Of a stretch of 16,371 nt of DNA, positions 1 through 6,261 are shown piece by piece. Positions within the stretch are counted from its first letter, which is position 1. Every line of letters begins with the position of its first letter. Below the pieces are notes generated by a model, which had not been told where the DNA came from, ran no database searches, and was given only the letters and a program-made list of their open reading frames with translations. Both the position numbers and the translations under genes were made by a program. Source of the DNA: CAYMTN01 sp964393335 (GTDB taxonomy: Bacteria > Chloroflexota > Anaerolineae > Aggregatilineales > Aggregatilineaceae); the NCBI GenBank assembly GCA_964393335.1, contig CAYMTN010000118.1:1-16371 (forward strand). Direction: 5' to 3'.

Positions 1-155
1 TCGGGATGGAGCACGGCACACCGTTCGATGGTTTCCGGCCCGGTGCCGGCCTCGCCAACGACCTCAAAGTCAGGCTGCGTATTGAGCACGGCGACCAGCC
101 CATCACGCACAATCGGGTGATCATCGGCTACCAGGATGCGGATTGATCCGGTCAT
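1..155 (-). CDS. NarL/FixJ-type response regulator, N-terminal part (cut by window edge)
   Basis: Only the first 51 residues lie in the window. They read as the start of a receiver domain: beta-1 ILVADDHPIVRDGL with the acidic pair Asp11-Asp12, followed by a region like VVGEAGTG that is typical of LuxR/NarL-family regulators. The phospho-acceptor Asp and any helix-turn-helix domain lie beyond position 1. The ATG (155-153) begins 2 nt after the stop of the histidine kinase gene, and the ribosome binding site (GGAG) lies inside the last kinase codons, so translational coupling is likely. By family knowledge the kinase phosphorylates this regulator, which would then bind DNA. The output domain is inferred from the family because it is not visible. 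Confidence 0.85.
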   Translation of the reverse strand, partial: MTGSIRILVADDHPIVRDGLVAVLNTQPDFEVVGEAGTGPETIERCAVLHP

Positions 156-157
156 GG

Positions 158-1318
158 TCAAAACTCCAGTGGAACGGTGATAGTCAGCCGTGTGCTGTCG
201 CCGGGACAGCTTTCTACCGTGAACTGCCCATTGAGCAGTCGAGTGCGTTCGTTGATGCCGGTCAGCCCGTAGTGCCCCTGCGGAATGTGTTCTTCGTCAA
301 AGCCTTGCCCGTCATCCTCGATCACGAGCTGCACCTGGTCCGGCGTAATGACCAGTGTCACGGCGAGATGCTGCGCGTGGGCATGACGCGCCACGTTGGT
401 GAAGGCTTCCTGCGCCATACGATACAGACCGGCCTCGACCCGCGCGGGTAGGGGATGGTTCTGGCCGGTCAGTGTCATTGCAAGCGTGAGATTGTTTTTG
501 TCGGCCCATTCTTGTGCCAGCGTAACGAGGGCTTCGGGCAGGCTGCGACCCTCTAGCGGCGCGGCACGCAGGTCCAGCACCGACCGGCGGGCTTCGTCCA
601 GGCTTCTGCGCGTGAGGGCCAGCGCCTGCTGCACGGCTTGCTGCGCTCTATCGATCATGGGGCCGGAGTCGAGCAGGGCGTCGGCGGTTTCCAGTTGCAG
701 CGCGATAGCCGCCAACCCCTGCGCCAGCGTATCGTGAATCTCGCGTGCCAGCCGGTTTCGTTCTTCAACCGCGCCAAGCTGCACGCTGCGATCAAACAGC
801 CGCGCGCGCTCAATAGCGATGCTCAGCAGGTCGCCTATCGTGTATAATAAACGCAAGTCGTCCGGCGACAACTCGCGCCAGTCTGGGCTGGCGACATTCA
901 TCACGCCAAGCTGCTTGCCATGCGCATACAGCGGAATGCTGGCATGATAGCGCAGCCCCTCCGTGCCATCGACCAGCCATTTCAGGCGGCTGCACGTGAC
1001 CACGTTGACATTCGCCGCCCCATTCAGGTCACCCGCGCGGAATGTATCCAGGCAGTAGCAGCGGCCTTCCATGCGGTGTGGGGCGTCTGCCAGGGCGGGC
1101 GGCAGGTTCTGAAAAGCCGCCAGGTAGGATTCGCCGGTTTCGTCGCGCAGCAGCCAGACCCAACCAGTCCGCAGCCCCAGCAGTTCCGCGACCTGTGCCA
1201 GCGCCGTTTGCAGCGCCTGCGACAGGTCCACTTCGCGGTTAAGCGCCTCGGCAATCGTATTCAGGATCGACAGGGCGCGGTTGCGGCGTTTGAGTATGTC
1301 GGTATTCGATTCAGGCAT
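158..1318 (-). CDS. GAF-domain sensor histidine kinase (NarX/NreB/DegS-like, HisKA_3 type)
   Basis: This is a 386-residue soluble kinase with no membrane segment, so it probably senses a cytoplasmic or diffusible signal. A GAF domain covers about residues 20-175. The HisKA_3 phosphorylation box is AREIHDTLAQ with His195. A HATPase_c domain covers about 295-384, with the N box at MAQEAFTN (Asn308), the G1 box at IEDDGQGF and the G2 box at GLTGINER. The GAF domain carries GRCYC (Cys87, Cys89) and VTCSRL (Cys109), a CxC-x19-C pattern that may bind a metal, an Fe-S cluster or haem; this is inference. The start ATG has a weak GGGG-type ribosome binding site and an extended -10 promoter 33 nt upstream. 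The response regulator follows after 2 nt, so the two form a two-component operon. Confidence 0.92.
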   Translation of the reverse strand: MPESNTDILKRRNRALSILNTIAEALNREVDLSQALQTALAQVAELLGLRTGWVWLLRDETGESYLAAFQNLPPALADAPHRMEGRCYCLDTFRAGDLNGAANVNVVTCSRLKWLVDGTEGLRYHASIPLYAHGKQLGVMNVASPDWRELSPDDLRLLYTIGDLLSIAIERARLFDRSVQLGAVEERNRLAREIHDTLAQGLAAIALQLETADALLDSGPMIDRAQQAVQQALALTRRSLDEARRSVLDLRAAPLEGRSLPEALVTLAQEWADKNNLTLAMTLTGQNHPLPARVEAGLYRMAQEAFTNVARHAHAQHLAVTLVITPDQVQLVIEDDGQGFDEEHIPQGHYGLTGINERTRLLNGQFTVESCPGDSTRLTITVPLEF

Positions 1319-1350
1319 GGAAAAGAGTGTCCCCGGTCCAGTTTCTTGAG

Positions 1351-1359
1351 ATTATATCA
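1351..1359 (-). promoter_or_regulatory. Extended -10 promoter of the sensor kinase operon
   Basis: The minus strand reads TGATATAAT, a perfect TATAAT preceded by the TGn extension. There is no good -35 at 16-18 bp, which is acceptable for an extended -10 promoter. The predicted start point lies about 25 nt upstream of the kinase ATG. Confidence 0.5.
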
Positions 1360-1418
1360 ATTCCCCTGCGCCCACTGCCGGTTTGGTGTTCGGTAGGGAG
1401 CTTAAGCAACGCTAAATA

Positions 1419-1430
1419 ATTGTTAACAAT
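1419..1430. repeat. Perfect 12-bp palindrome ATTGTTAACAAT
   Basis: The sequence equals its own reverse complement. It lies about 60 bp upstream of the kinase promoter and just upstream of a candidate plus-strand promoter, a position suited to a dimeric regulator. No known operator is claimed. Confidence 0.4.
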
Positions 1431-1437
1431 CCGGCTA

Positions 1438-1467
1438 TTGTCAGGCACTGTTACCTGATGTTAAAAT
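1438..1467 (+). promoter_or_regulatory. Candidate plus-strand promoter containing an inverted repeat
   Basis: TTGTCA (1438-1443) and TAAAAT (1462-1467) are separated by 18 bp. The spacer holds the inverted repeat TCAGG-N8-CCTGA (1441-1458), so a protein bound there would occlude RNA polymerase. It could drive the GNAT-like gene with a leader of about 150 nt. Confidence 0.35.
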
Positions 1468-1573
1468 GTAGACGAGATGAAAGTGCACTTCCCACCCACA
1501 CGTCAGTTGTGGAACATGCTCCTGGCACAGTGTCCCGGCAACCTGTTGCGTTCGAGACGATGCGTTTGTATGC

Positions 1574-1604
1574 TTGAAACGCGTTGTTGTTCGGTGCGTA
1601 TAAT
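1574..1604 (+). promoter_or_regulatory. Candidate proximal promoter of the GNAT-like gene
   Basis: TTGAAA (1574-1579) and a perfect TATAAT (1599-1604) are separated by 19 bp. The predicted transcription start falls at or just before the AGGAGG ribosome binding site (1611-1616), which would give an unusually short leader. Confidence 0.4.
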
Positions 1605-1625
1605 GCGGTGAGGAGGATGCAGGCG

Positions 1626-2636
1626 ATGATCGGAAACGAACCACGACCCGTAACGCCGCTCGACTTACCGCTGGTGCGGCGTCTGATACCCCAGCGGCTG
1701 CCGCTCGATATGGCTTCCGCGCTGGCGCGCGGTATGCCGGGCCTTGAAGATGTGCTGCTGTCGTCGGTGCCGCTGGCTGACCTCGGCGCGCCGACGCTAG
1801 TGCTGCGCAGCGGTGACGGGGAGTATGTCGGCCAGTTCCGGCAGCCCGCTGATAAAACGGTGGCCTATCTCACGTTTGTGGCCCCTGACCCGCAGGAAGG
1901 CGATCTGCACCACTGGGCGCACTTACTCGACGCGGTAGTCTTTGAAGCCGGCAAGCGCGGCGCGCACCGGATCAACGCCGAAGTGCCGCAGGACCACGTT
2001 ATTTTCCAGGCGTTTCGCCTGGCCGGGTTTGCCGTCTATTCGCGGCAGGTCATTTTGCGGCGGGCACCGTGCCCTGTTTCAGGCGGTGATCCAGCGTTGG
2101 TGCGCCCGGAAGAGGATCAGGATGCGGTTGCGATCAGCACGCTGCACGCCAACACGGTCCCGCGTTTGTTGCAGCAGGTCGAGCCGCTGCCCATGCCCGA
2201 ATGGATCGGGCTGGTATACGAGCGTGAGGGGCATGTTGCAGGGTACTTGGCTGTGATGCAGGGCAAAAGCGGCGTGGTGATCCGGCCCTATTTTCACCCG
2301 GAGGTTTACGATCAGGTCGCGGCGATTATCCTGTCCGCATTGACGCACCTGCCGCGCGCCGGACAACTGCCCGTTTATCTTTACGCGCGGTCGTACCAGG
2401 ATTGGCTGCGTGACGTACTGGAGCAAGTGGAGTTTAGGCCATGGACTCATCAAGCTTTGCTGGTTAAAGATACCCTGGTCCGGGGTGAGCGTCTGGAAGC
2501 TGTGACGCTGCCGGGCCTTGAGCCAAACCGTCTGCGCCCACCGGTCGTGAACGGACCGCTGCCATTGCACAAATTCTCTCTTTTGCTCAGGCAAAAGGAT
2601 CGCCAAAGCCGGTCAAAACAAAACGGCAAATTCTGA
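1626..2636 (+). CDS. Tandem GNAT-like acetyltransferase-fold protein
   Basis: The 336-residue protein appears to hold two GNAT-like halves. The first ends near residue 150 with the helix-strand pattern IFQAFRLAGFAVYSRQVIL, in the style of the C-terminal half of a GNAT domain. The second (about 155-290) contains GHVAGYLAVMQG and ends LLVKDTL. I cannot see a clear acetyl-CoA Q/RxxGxG/A loop, so catalysis is not assured. The start is set by AGGAGG at 1611-1616, 9 nt before ATG 1626; ATG 1617 overlaps that site and is rejected. The R3H ATPase gene follows after 13 nt, so co-transcription is likely. Substrate unknown. It could also be a non-catalytic GNAT-fold regulator. Confidence 0.65.
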   Translation: MIGNEPRPVTPLDLPLVRRLIPQRLPLDMASALARGMPGLEDVLLSSVPLADLGAPTLVLRSGDGEYVGQFRQPADKTVAYLTFVAPDPQEGDLHHWAHLLDAVVFEAGKRGAHRINAEVPQDHVIFQAFRLAGFAVYSRQVILRRAPCPVSGGDPALVRPEEDQDAVAISTLHANTVPRLLQQVEPLPMPEWIGLVYEREGHVAGYLAVMQGKSGVVIRPYFHPEVYDQVAAIILSALTHLPRAGQLPVYLYARSYQDWLRDVLEQVEFRPWTHQALLVKDTLVRGERLEAVTLPGLEPNRLRPPVVNGPLPLHKFSLLLRQKDRQSRSKQNGKF

Positions 2637-2649
2637 TTGAACAGTCACT

Positions 2650-4308
2650 ATGGAACGCAAAATAACGGACGACCTTGAACGACTGAAATCTGTCCTGCCG
2701 GAATCGCTGGTCAATGCGTTGGAAGCGCTTGGGCGCAATCCCGACGATCTGCTGGAAGTCATTCTGGACCTGGGACGCGTGCCAACCGCCCGCTATGTTG
2801 ACGGCGAGGTCATGCTCGACTCGCGCGAGGTGACCGCCGACACGATTGAATATGTGTCGCAGCGACTGGGCGCATTTGACGACGACAACCGGGCCGGGAT
2901 CGAGCGCACCTTGCACCGCATCAGTGCGATCCGCAACCGGCGCGGCGACATCGTCGGCCTGACGTGCCGCGTCGGACGCGCCGTGTATGGCACCATCGAC
3001 ATCTTGCAGGACATAATCGAGGCCGGGCATAATACCCTGCTATTGGGGCCGCCCGGCGTGGGCAAAACCACGCTGCTGCGTGAGGCGGCGCGCGTGCTGG
3101 CCGAAACGCGGCGCGTGGTGATCGTGGATACGTCCAACGAGATCGGCGGGGATGGCGATGTGCCACACCCAGCCATCGGACGCGCGCGGCGTATGCAAGT
3201 CGCCAAGCCGCTGCTGCAGCACGAAGTCATGATCGAAGCGGTCGAAAATCATAACCCTGAAACGATCGTGATTGACGAGATCGGGCGTGAGTTGGAAGCG
3301 CAAGCCGCGCGGACGATTGCCGAACGCGGCGTGCAGTTGATCGGCACGGCGCACGGCAATACGCTGGATAACCTGCTGCTCAACCCGACGCTCTCTGATC
3401 TGGTGGGCGGCATCGAGTCGGTGACGCTCTCCGACGAGGAGGCACGGCGGCGCGGCACGCAAAAAACGGTGCTCGAACGACGCGCGCCGCCTACCTTTGA
3501 CGTGCTGGTCGAGATCCAAACCCGTCACCGGTTGGTGGTGCTGGAAGACGTCGCGGCGGCGGTGGACGCCAATCTGCGCGGACGCCCGCTGCCGGTTGAA
3601 ATCCGCACGCGGAACGAAGACGGCGAGATCAGCATCGAAACCGCCCAGCCCGAACATTCGTTGGGCGAGCGCGGTACGTCGCGGAATGGCGGCAATACGC
3701 GCAACGGCGGCAATGCACGTCACGGCGATTTGCGCGAGCGATCCCGCCAGGCGACGGCAGTCCGCCACCGCGACACGGATTACGATCGCGCGGAACCCTT
3801 CGAACCGGCGGTTGAAGCCGGGCGTTTTCTGCAAACGCTGCACGTGTTCCCGTATGGTGTGGCGCGGAACAGGTTGATCCAGGTGGCGAAACAGCTCCGC
3901 GTCCCGGTCGAGATCGTCGACGATCTTGAAGCGGCGCAGGCGCTCGTCACCCTGAAAAACTACTATCGCCGCCGCCCGCGCCTGATCGTGGATGCCGAAC
4001 GGATGGGCATTTCGATCTACGTGCTGCGCGCCAATACAGTGACCCAGATGGAAGACTTCCTGGTGGATATCTTCGAGTTGTATGGAGATGACACCAAGGA
4101 CCCTTTTAACGCGGCCATGCATGAGACTGAAGAAGCGATTCGTCGCATCCGGGCCGGTGCCCGCTCGATCGATTTGTCTCCGCAGGCCGCGTATGTCCGG
4201 CGCAAACAGCATGATATGGCGCGTTCAGCCCGGCTGGTTTCTCACAGTTACGGCAACGAACCGCACCGTCGCGTTCGCATCTTCCGCGACGAACCGGTAC
4301 GGCCCTAA
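2650..4308 (+). CDS. R3H domain-containing AAA ATPase (Ycf45/SpoIIIAA-like)
   Basis: A 552-residue protein with an N-terminal recognition region (1-120), then an ATPase core with Walker A GPPGVGKT (133-140), Walker B TIVIDEIG (205-212) and a conserved TAHGNTL segment (233-239). A hydrophilic, probably disordered linker (about 330-390) contains a short RNGGN repeat. The C-terminal part begins near 392 and includes the YYRRRPRLIVDAE and GISIYVLRANTV segments characteristic of the Ycf45-type family. It ends with an R3H motif, RxxxH (Arg517, His521), followed by GNEPHRRVRIF. R3H domains bind single-stranded nucleic acid, so an ATP-driven nucleic-acid function is likely, but the cellular role of this family is not established. 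No clear ribosome binding site precedes the ATG, so translation may depend on coupling to the upstream GNAT gene. Confidence 0.88.
   Translation: MERKITDDLERLKSVLPESLVNALEALGRNPDDLLEVILDLGRVPTARYVDGEVMLDSREVTADTIEYVSQRLGAFDDDNRAGIERTLHRISAIRNRRGDIVGLTCRVGRAVYGTIDILQDIIEAGHNTLLLGPPGVGKTTLLREAARVLAETRRVVIVDTSNEIGGDGDVPHPAIGRARRMQVAKPLLQHEVMIEAVENHNPETIVIDEIGRELEAQAARTIAERGVQLIGTAHGNTLDNLLLNPTLSDLVGGIESVTLSDEEARRRGTQKTVLERRAPPTFDVLVEIQTRHRLVVLEDVAAAVDANLRGRPLPVEIRTRNEDGEISIETAQPEHSLGERGTSRNGGNTRNGGNARHGDLRERSRQATAVRHRDTDYDRAEPFEPAVEAGRFLQTLHVFPYGVARNRLIQVAKQLRVPVEIVDDLEAAQALVTLKNYYRRRPRLIVDAERMGISIYVLRANTVTQMEDFLVDIFELYGDDTKDPFNAAMHETEEAIRRIRAGARSIDLSPQAAYVRRKQHDMARSARLVSHSYGNEPHRRVRIFRDEPVRP
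3682..3729 (+). repeat. Short in-frame RNGGN repeat in the ATPase linker
   Basis: Residues 345-360 of the ATPase read RNGGNT, RNGGNA, RHGD, two near-identical units and a degenerate third. They sit in the hydrophilic linker between the ATPase and the C-terminal nucleic-acid-binding module. The DNA shows matching tandem similarity, which suggests linker growth by slippage. Confidence 0.6.
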
Positions 4309-4365
4309 AAATGTGTCCTGACAGGATGCCATTAGGGCTACGCGGCTAAAGACCGGGCGCACGTC

Positions 4366-4395
4366 TTGGCGCAAGCGGTCCACAGCCGGTACAAT
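4366..4395 (+). promoter_or_regulatory. Candidate promoter upstream of the membrane-protein gene
   Basis: TTGGCG (4366-4371) and TACAAT (4390-4395) are separated by 18 bp. A transcript starting about 4402 would run straight into the terminator hairpin at 4414-4444 before reaching the gene at 4463, so either the promoter is not used or the hairpin acts as an attenuator. Confidence 0.35.
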
Positions 4396-4413
4396 TTCAC
4401 ACGTCGGAGCTAT

Positions 4414-4444
4414 CGCCGGTCAGGTTCACCGACCGGCGTTTTTT
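4414..4444 (+). terminator. Rho-independent terminator after the R3H ATPase gene
   Basis: CGCCGGTC (4414-4421) pairs perfectly with GACCGGCG (4431-4438) across a 9-nt loop and is followed by six T (4439-4444). It ends 18 nt before the GTG of the next gene. Confidence 0.85.
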
Positions 4445-4449
4445 ATGGC

Positions 4450-4454
4450 AGGAG
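4450..4454 (+). promoter_or_regulatory. Ribosome binding site that sets a GTG start
   Basis: AGGAG lies 8 nt upstream of GTG 4463. The competing ATG at 4445 directly abuts the T tract of the terminator and has no ribosome binding site, so GTG 4463 is preferred. Confidence 0.65.
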
Positions 4455-4462
4455 TGTGTTAC

Positions 4463-5020
4463 GTGAGCCGCAGGCCACACGAATACGAGGGTGAATATGT
4501 GCAGGCGGTCGCCGGTGTCCCGCGTCGCAGGCGCGGCTGCTGCCTGGGGTTAGCACTGCTGGTGACGCTGGCGATCTGCGTTGGATTCGCCGTCGTGCTG
4601 GTTGCAGCCCTGCGGGGTGCGCCCAACGAGATACGGACGCAGGTTCAGGTTAGCCAGGGCAGCGTTGCTTCGGGTGACACATTCACCATCGAAATTTCGA
4701 TTGAGAACGTGAACCTGGACGCGGTGACGATCACCAGCGTTGGATTGGATGACAGCTTGCTGGATGGCTTCGCGGTCGTGAGCACGGACCCGCCCTACCG
4801 GTCGGTCAGCAAACGCGATTACCCGCTGCTGGGTGCGTGGCATGAGTACAAGCTCGACCAAACCCTGTTTGGCGGTGATACACTGAGGGTTGCGCTGAAT
4901 GTGCAAGCGGTCAAACAAGGGTCGTACAGTGGAGACGTGACGGTGTGGGTTGAAGGGAATTTGCTCGGCGTGCCATTTGAGCGCGCACGGCGTGATACGC
5001 TCGAATTTGTCGTGCAATAA
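4463..5020 (+). CDS. Single-span membrane protein with an extracellular beta-rich domain
   Basis: I do not recognise the family. The 185-residue product has a short cytosolic N-terminus ending in RRRR (21-24), then one hydrophobic helix (about 27-50). The outer domain of about 130 residues is rich in alternating hydrophobic residues (for example TFTIEISIENV, VTITSVGL, LRVALNVQAV) and resembles an immunoglobulin-like beta sandwich. By the positive-inside rule the C-terminal domain faces outward. There is no lipobox; Cys26 and Cys27 sit at the start of the helix. The thymidylate kinase gene begins 16 nt downstream, so the two may share a transcript, although no functional link is evident. Confidence 0.7.
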   Translation: MSRRPHEYEGEYVQAVAGVPRRRRGCCLGLALLVTLAICVGFAVVLVAALRGAPNEIRTQVQVSQGSVASGDTFTIEISIENVNLDAVTITSVGLDDSLLDGFAVVSTDPPYRSVSKRDYPLLGAWHEYKLDQTLFGGDTLRVALNVQAVKQGSYSGDVTVWVEGNLLGVPFERARRDTLEFVVQ

Positions 5021-5036
5021 AAGGTGGTTTCGACTC

Positions 5037-5666
5037 GTGTTTATTACGTTTGAAGGACCAGATGGCAGCGGCAAAACAACACAGGTCCAGCACCTGATTG
5101 AGCACTTGCGCGAGCAGGGCTACCCGGTGTTTCAGACACGCGAACCGGGCGGTACGCCGATTGGCGATCAGATTCGGGCGGTGCTGCACGATCTGAAGAA
5201 TGAAGGCATGCACCCGCATACCGAGATTCTGTTGTACGCGGCATCACGCGCGCAGTTGGTCGCGCAAGAAATACGGCCCCGGCTGGCCAAAGGCGAGATC
5301 GTCATCTGTGACCGGTATGCTGACAGCACCCTGGCCTACCAGGGATACGGTCACGGGCTGGACCTGCCAACGCTGCGCACGATCCTGCGTTTTGCGACCG
5401 GCGGACTCCAGCCGGACCTGACGCTCTATCTCGACATCAGCGCCGAAGAGGGATTACAGCGCCGCCAGCAGGCCGCTGCTGACGGTGCTGAATGGAATCG
5501 CATGGATGCGCAGTCCCTGGCGTTTCACCGCCGCGTGCGCGAAGGTTATCATGCGTTGATCGCTGAAAACCCGGAGCGCTGGGTGTGTATCGCGGCGGTC
5601 GGGGAGCGCGCGGCCATTCAGACACGGATTCGCGCGGCTGTGATGGCGCGGCTCTCAAGCCGCTAA
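5037..5666 (+). CDS. tmk: Thymidylate (dTMP) kinase
   Basis: It phosphorylates dTMP to dTDP with ATP, an essential cytoplasmic step of dTTP synthesis. The 209-residue length is typical. The P-loop is GPDGSGKTT (7-15), followed by the dTMP-binding REPGGTPIGDQIR region and the DRYADSTLAYQG motif. A lid-like region RRQQAAADGAEWNRMD comes before FHRRVREGYHAL. The start is GTG 5037, with AAGGTGG 9 nt upstream; the reading frame is open further back, but that overlaps the preceding gene. The TAA stop overlaps the stop of the convergent FmdB-type gene by 4 nt. Confidence 0.96.
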   Translation: MFITFEGPDGSGKTTQVQHLIEHLREQGYPVFQTREPGGTPIGDQIRAVLHDLKNEGMHPHTEILLYAASRAQLVAQEIRPRLAKGEIVICDRYADSTLAYQGYGHGLDLPTLRTILRFATGGLQPDLTLYLDISAEEGLQRRQQAAADGAEWNRMDAQSLAFHRRVREGYHALIAENPERWVCIAAVGERAAIQTRIRAAVMARLSSR

Positions 5667-6082
5667 TCGTCAAAGGAATCGACGGGCGGCAGGGGGCCCG
5701 CCGGGCCGTCATCCGCCAGATCAGGCAGGCTGGCCTCGATATCGTCAGGACTCTCGCCGCGTTCCAGCCGGTCGACGACTTCGTCAAACTCCGGCCCGAT
5801 GTCTTCGCCCACCTCGGCGCTCATTTCGCGCAGCACCCGGCCCAACGTGCGTGGATCGGCGTTATCCAGGTCGCCGAGCGCGCTGTCGTCATCATCCCAC
5901 GCGCCCGACATCAGGCGTGACGTGACCGAACGGCTGATCGCAACGCGCGAGATCAACCGCGTGAGGTCTGTGCTGCCGCAGCGCGTGCAGGCCGGCGTCG
6001 CCTGGTCGTATTCCGAGTACGTTTTGTAGTGCAGCGTCACTTTGCGCCCGCAGTTTTCGCAGCGATATTCGTATGTTGGCAT
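5663..6082 (-). CDS. FmdB-family zinc-ribbon protein with a long acidic tail
   Basis: The protein begins MPTYEYRCENCG, the hallmark of FmdB/CxxC_CxxC regulatory-type proteins. Two cysteine pairs, Cys8/Cys11 and Cys32/Cys35, should bind one zinc ion. At 139 residues it is longer than the minimal zinc ribbon because of a strongly acidic, probably disordered C-terminal tail (from about residue 62, with DDDDSALGDLDNAD and LPDLADDG). The start ATG has GGAGGGG a few nt upstream. An in-frame upstream ATG at 6142 lies in the -35 box and is rejected. Function is unknown; a regulatory role was proposed for the family's namesake. Confidence 0.85.
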   Translation of the reverse strand: MPTYEYRCENCGRKVTLHYKTYSEYDQATPACTRCGSTDLTRLISRVAISRSVTSRLMSGAWDDDDSALGDLDNADPRTLGRVLREMSAEVGEDIGPEFDEVVDRLERGESPDDIEASLPDLADDGPAGPLPPVDSFDD

Positions 6083-6114
6083 AAGTTCCCCTCCATCGTT
6101 GAGCCTCATAAAAA

Positions 6115-6142
6115 AGATTAACACGCCCTCGGATGATGTCAA
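6115..6142 (-). promoter_or_regulatory. Promoter of the FmdB-family gene
   Basis: On the minus strand a perfect TTGACA (6142-6137) is followed after 16 bp by TAATCT (6120-6115). The predicted start point is about 25 nt upstream of the ATG at 6082. Confidence 0.5.
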
Positions 6143-6261
6143 GCACCCGATTTAACGGTGTTCTAATGCAAATCTCATGCCGGGCGCATCGTTTGCGGTA
6201 GAATCTACGTAATCAGCAATGTGGCGGACATCGTCGTCATGGTGGAATAGAGGATTACCAC

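Larger units (their letters stand above)
1319..1625. other. Divergent intergenic region between the sensor kinase and the GNAT-like gene
   Basis: No gene is supported in these 307 bases. They hold an extended -10 promoter facing the kinase (1351-1359), a perfect 12-bp palindrome (1419-1430), an inverted repeat lying inside a candidate plus-strand promoter (1438-1467) and a second candidate plus-strand promoter (1574-1604) close to the GNAT gene. Short open frames on both strands have no ribosome binding site and no recognisable protein features. Confidence 0.6.

Noticed and set aside
992..1060. Calling the sensor kinase an NreB-type Fe-S oxygen sensor
   Set aside because: NreB has four cysteines in a PAS-like domain; here there are three in a GAF domain, so the cofactor cannot be assigned.
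3682..3729. The RNGGN repeat as part of a CRISPR-like or mobile repeat
   Set aside because: It is short, in frame, confined to a protein linker and has no spacers or copies elsewhere in the window.
3040..4212. A 390-codon minus-strand frame antisense to the R3H ATPase
   Set aside because: No domain and no ribosome binding site. The plus-strand frame has Walker A, Walker B and R3H motifs over the same bases.
4445..4462. ATG 4445 as the start of the membrane protein
   Set aside because: It directly abuts the terminator T tract and has no ribosome binding site, whereas GTG 4463 has AGGAG at 8 nt.
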